NCBI RefSeq assembly: GCF_900142605.1
Contig: NZ_FRBL01000011.1
Location: 124,001-188,000, forward strand
Reading direction: 5' to 3'
Length of the DNA stretch: 64,000 bases
Source of the DNA: Chitinophaga jiangningensis
GTDB taxonomy: Bacteria > Bacteroidota > Bacteroidia > Chitinophagales > Chitinophagaceae
Shown here: piece by piece, positions 62,431-64,000 of the stretch
Numbering within the stretch: the stretch's first letter is position 1
How the letters are laid out: the number at the start of each line of letters is the position of its first letter
Notes under the pieces: model-generated
The model's database searches: none
What the model saw: only the letters and a program-made list of their open reading frames with translations
Told to the model about the DNA's origin: nothing
Translations under genes and position numbers: made by a program

Positions 62431-62469
62431 CTCGTTATGAGGTCCGCCTACGGCGGGCCTCATAACGAG
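62431..62469. repeat. 18-bp stem hairpin with TAC/GTA triloop
   Basis: CTCGTTATGAGG-T-CCGCC, loop TAC, GGCGG-G-CCTCATAACGAG: an almost perfect 18-bp stem (one T-G pair) with a triloop read as GTA on the minus strand. Confidence 0.8.
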
Positions 62470-62498
62470 AGAGGAGAGTCCTGCGGCCTCTCCTCTCT
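62468..62498. repeat. 11-bp stem hairpin (AGAGAGGAGAG / CTCTCCTCTCT)
   Basis: Outer 11-bp perfect stem with an inner CC-TGC-GG core, adjoining the previous hairpin; the triloop reads GCA on the minus strand. Confidence 0.75.
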
Positions 62499-62510
62499 CT
62501 AATATTATTC

Positions 62511-62830
62511 GAACAAAATGCAGGCCTTTGCTGCTTATGCCCCTTATGCTGCTTGGCGAGAAAAAAAGACCGCCTATCCTCCTCCAATATCTTATTGGAA
62601 CAAAATGCAGGCCTTTGCTGCTTATGCACCTTATGCTGCTCTGCGAGAAAAAAAGACCGCCTATCCTCCTCCAATACCTTATTGGAACAAAATGCAGGCC
62701 TTTGCTGCTTATGCCCCTTATGCTGCTTTGCGAGAAAAAAAGACCGCCTATCCTCCTCCAATACCTTATTGGAACAAAATGCAGGCCTTTGCTGCTTATG
62801 CCCCTTATGCTGCTTGGCGAGAAAAAAAGA
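62511..62830. repeat. 87-bp tandem repeat array, 3 full units plus partial fourth
   Basis: Units begin with GAACAAAATGCAGGCCTTTG at 62511, 62598, 62685 and 62772. The first three are full length and differ at only a few positions; the fourth keeps about 59 bases and breaks off after GCGAGAAAAAAAGA. Differences between units change the encoded amino acids in the open frames, which argues against a protein. Confidence 0.95.
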
Positions 62831-62834
62831 TCGC

Positions 62835-62851
62835 AAGGGCCGAAGGCCCTT
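62835..62851 (-). terminator. Terminator of FMN reductase gene formed with the array
   Basis: AAGGGCC-GAA-GGCCCTT (7-bp stem, GAA triloop) overlaps the stop codon of the FMN reductase gene; on the minus strand seven T residues from the last array unit follow a few bases later, completing a terminator. Confidence 0.7.
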
Positions 62852-63428
62852 ATACAGCACTCTCTTTATGCCTTAAAGTCTGCAGCGCCACCGCCCACTT
62901 CTCCACCTCATGCAACATCGCGTGCGCGGAACGCTCCGCCGCCTCGGTAGGCACAAACTCATCCTGCTCGTTAACATTCTTATCAAAGAAATTAAGGATA
63001 ACACCTTCCGGTAACGGCATTACTTTCAGCGTAGTCAGTACCTGCTTCAGCATCTGGGCCGCCCTTGTACCACCGGAAGCACCACCATAACTAACAATGC
63101 CCGCCGGCTTATTATTCCACTCCCAATACAAATAGTCCAACGCATTTTTCAGGGGCGCCGGCATCGAAAAATTATATTCCGCCGTTACAAATAAGAAGGC
63201 ATCCGCCTCGTCGATCGTGGCACTCCATTTCTTCGTGTGCGCGTGCTCGTACTTTTTCATGCGCGGATGAAATGCTTCATCCATCATCGGCAGATTGATT
63301 GCGCCAAGGTCGATCACCTCTACTTCAAACTGGCCGGTTTGTTCCGCCGCTGCGGCTATCCAGCGTGCAATAATGGGACCTTTCCTGCCCGGACGGGTAG
63401 TAGATGTAATCACTTTTAATTTCAGCAT
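62850..63428 (-). CDS. NADPH-dependent FMN reductase family protein
   Basis: A 192-residue flavodoxin-like protein started at ATG 63428 (frame open to 63452). FMN phosphate loop ITSTTRPGRKGP (about 5-16), a second flavin loop in TAEYNFSMPAPLKNALDY, and YGGASGGTRAAQ. Relatives reduce FMN, quinones, azo compounds or chromate with NAD(P)H. The stop lies in a terminator hairpin. Confidence 0.9.
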   Translation of the reverse strand: MLKLKVITSTTRPGRKGPIIARWIAAAAEQTGQFEVEVIDLGAINLPMMDEAFHPRMKKYEHAHTKKWSATIDEADAFLFVTAEYNFSMPAPLKNALDYLYWEWNNKPAGIVSYGGASGGTRAAQMLKQVLTTLKVMPLPEGVILNFFDKNVNEQDEFVPTEAAERSAHAMLHEVEKWAVALQTLRHKESAV

Positions 63429-63565
63429 AGAGTGGTTCTGTTTAGGTTTCAAAGGCGAAAATAAACTCCTCCGTCCTTAAGTTCACATTTTCTTTAAATT
63501 AATTTTTACCACTCAAATACACTGCGTAGTGACCTCCTACTTTTACATCCGAAATACAATATCGC

Positions 63566-64000
63566 ATGATGCCCATTACGTTTACAGAACAACAGGTACT
63601 CGATACCGCTCCCGATGACGCCAGCCGTAAGTCAGGTAAAGACCTGGCCAACCTGCTCAAGTGGGAAAACACCGGCAGATCGGAGGCCGCCCTGTGGGGC
63701 GCCTGTAAAGGCAGTGGCAGTAAACCCTACCAAACACAGATCGACCTGCAGCAACTCGCCTTTAAATGCAGTTGCCCCAGCCGGAAATTCCCCTGCAAAC
63801 ACGGCATAGGCCTGTTACTGCTCTATTCCCGCAGCACAGATAATATCCCCGCCACCTCCTCACCTGCATGGGTAAACGAATGGCTGGAAAAACGACAAGC
63901 CACCCAGGAAAAGAAAGCTGCCGCCCCGGTGACCACTACCTCCACCGCCGCTAAAGACCCCGCCATCAGAGCTTCCCGGGTAAACGACGGCATTAGTGAA
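63566..64000 (+). CDS. SWIM zinc-finger protein (3' partial)
   Basis: The frame opens with ATG ATG at 63566/63569 and runs off the window without a stop (145 codons seen). A SWIM zinc-binding motif CSC...CKH lies in FKCSCPSRKFPCKHG (about 70-84). SWIM proteins bind DNA or proteins; in many bacteria a gene of this type begins a cluster with DUF5691, MoxR AAA+ and VWA genes, which would lie just outside the window (inference). A TACTTTTA sequence about 25 bases upstream resembles a -7 element. Confidence 0.85.
   Translation, partial: MMPITFTEQQVLDTAPDDASRKSGKDLANLLKWENTGRSEAALWGACKGSGSKPYQTQIDLQQLAFKCSCPSRKFPCKHGIGLLLLYSRSTDNIPATSSPAWVNEWLEKRQATQEKKAAAPVTTTSTAAKDPAIRASRVNDGISE

Larger units (their letters stand above)
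62199..62849. other. Repeat-rich intergenic region
   Basis: A 651-base gap between the SDR and FMN reductase genes with no real gene. It holds the SDR promoter, five hairpins or hairpin-like palindromes, a TTTTTTTCTCGCAAAGCAGC module in both orientations and an 87-bp tandem array. Open frames across the array exist only because 87 is a multiple of three. Confidence 0.8.

Noticed and set aside
62511..62830. CRISPR array
   Set aside because: The units are contiguous 87-bp repeats without unique spacers, and no cas gene is near.
62435..62860. Open frames on both strands across the 87-bp array (29-residue repeats)
   Set aside because: The frames stay open only because the period is a multiple of three; differences between units alter the amino acids, frames run through terminator hairpins, and the plus-strand frame overlaps the FMN reductase gene.

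Overview
The window looks like a chromosomal segment of a Chitinophagaceae bacterium (phylum Bacteroidota), probably Chitinophaga or a close relative. The reasons are two SusC/SusD pairs, an ECF sigma/FecR pair, a type IX secretion C-terminal sorting domain on at least two large secreted proteins, a LuxR-type membrane regulator with a propeller and triple-tyrosine sensor, and several TAnnTTTG promoter elements of the Bacteroidota type. Genus assignment is inference; no rRNA gene is present. I see no prophage, IS transposase or CRISPR array.

Layout. 0-3.2 kb: 3' part of a very large secreted rhamnogalacturonan lyase (PL11). 3.4-9.7 kb: a DUF2490 protein, a MacB/FtsX-type permease, an SDR enzyme, and an AraC regulator with membrane-spanning N terminus followed by a DoxX-like membrane protein. 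9.8-14.1 kb: an Oar-like TonB receptor divergent from a phosphotransferase-type kinase. 14.2-20.6 kb: small-molecule enzymes (esterase, Nim-like flavoprotein, SDR plus AraC regulator, MDR dehydrogenase divergent from HxlR), tRNA-Lys and a DinB protein. 20.8-32.6 kb: an M1 peptidase and polysaccharide-utilisation locus 1 (ECF sigma, FecR, SusC with STN domain, SusD, TIG/NHL lipoprotein, beta-helix lipoprotein). 32.7-36.6 kb: a lone ABC ATPase with TOBE domain, a glycine-zipper lipoprotein and a T9SS-exported Ig-repeat protein. 36.7-42.8 kb: a beta-glucan locus with a GH5-GH16 operon divergent from a one-protein membrane sensor/transcription factor. 42.8-51.4 kb: a seven-gene operon for a tripartite ABC efflux system ending in an NtrC-type regulator and its kinase. 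51.5-52.9 kb: a DUF5655-like protein and an AraC regulator. 53.2-60.3 kb: polysaccharide-utilisation locus 2 (SusC, SusD, DUF4959/DUF5000-type lipoprotein, DUF4998 lipoprotein), with no enzyme or regulator in view. 60.9-64 kb: a DUF1648 protein, an SDR, a repeat-rich intergenic region, an FMN reductase and the start of a SWIM zinc-finger gene.

The strongest regulatory signals are not in the genes. Upstream of the efflux operon lie a sigma-54-like -24/-12 element, a TGTCCG-N4-CGGACA palindrome at enhancer distance, and a perfect 13-bp inverted repeat that runs into the start codon. Because the operon encodes its own sigma-54 activator and kinase, this suggests a closed autoregulatory circuit. 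The beta-glucan regulator/GH5 intergenic region holds a 17-bp direct repeat. Two intergenic regions (53.0-53.2 and 62.3-62.9 kb) hold clusters of very stable hairpins, mostly with C-GNA-G triloops, and the second also has an 87-bp tandem repeat.
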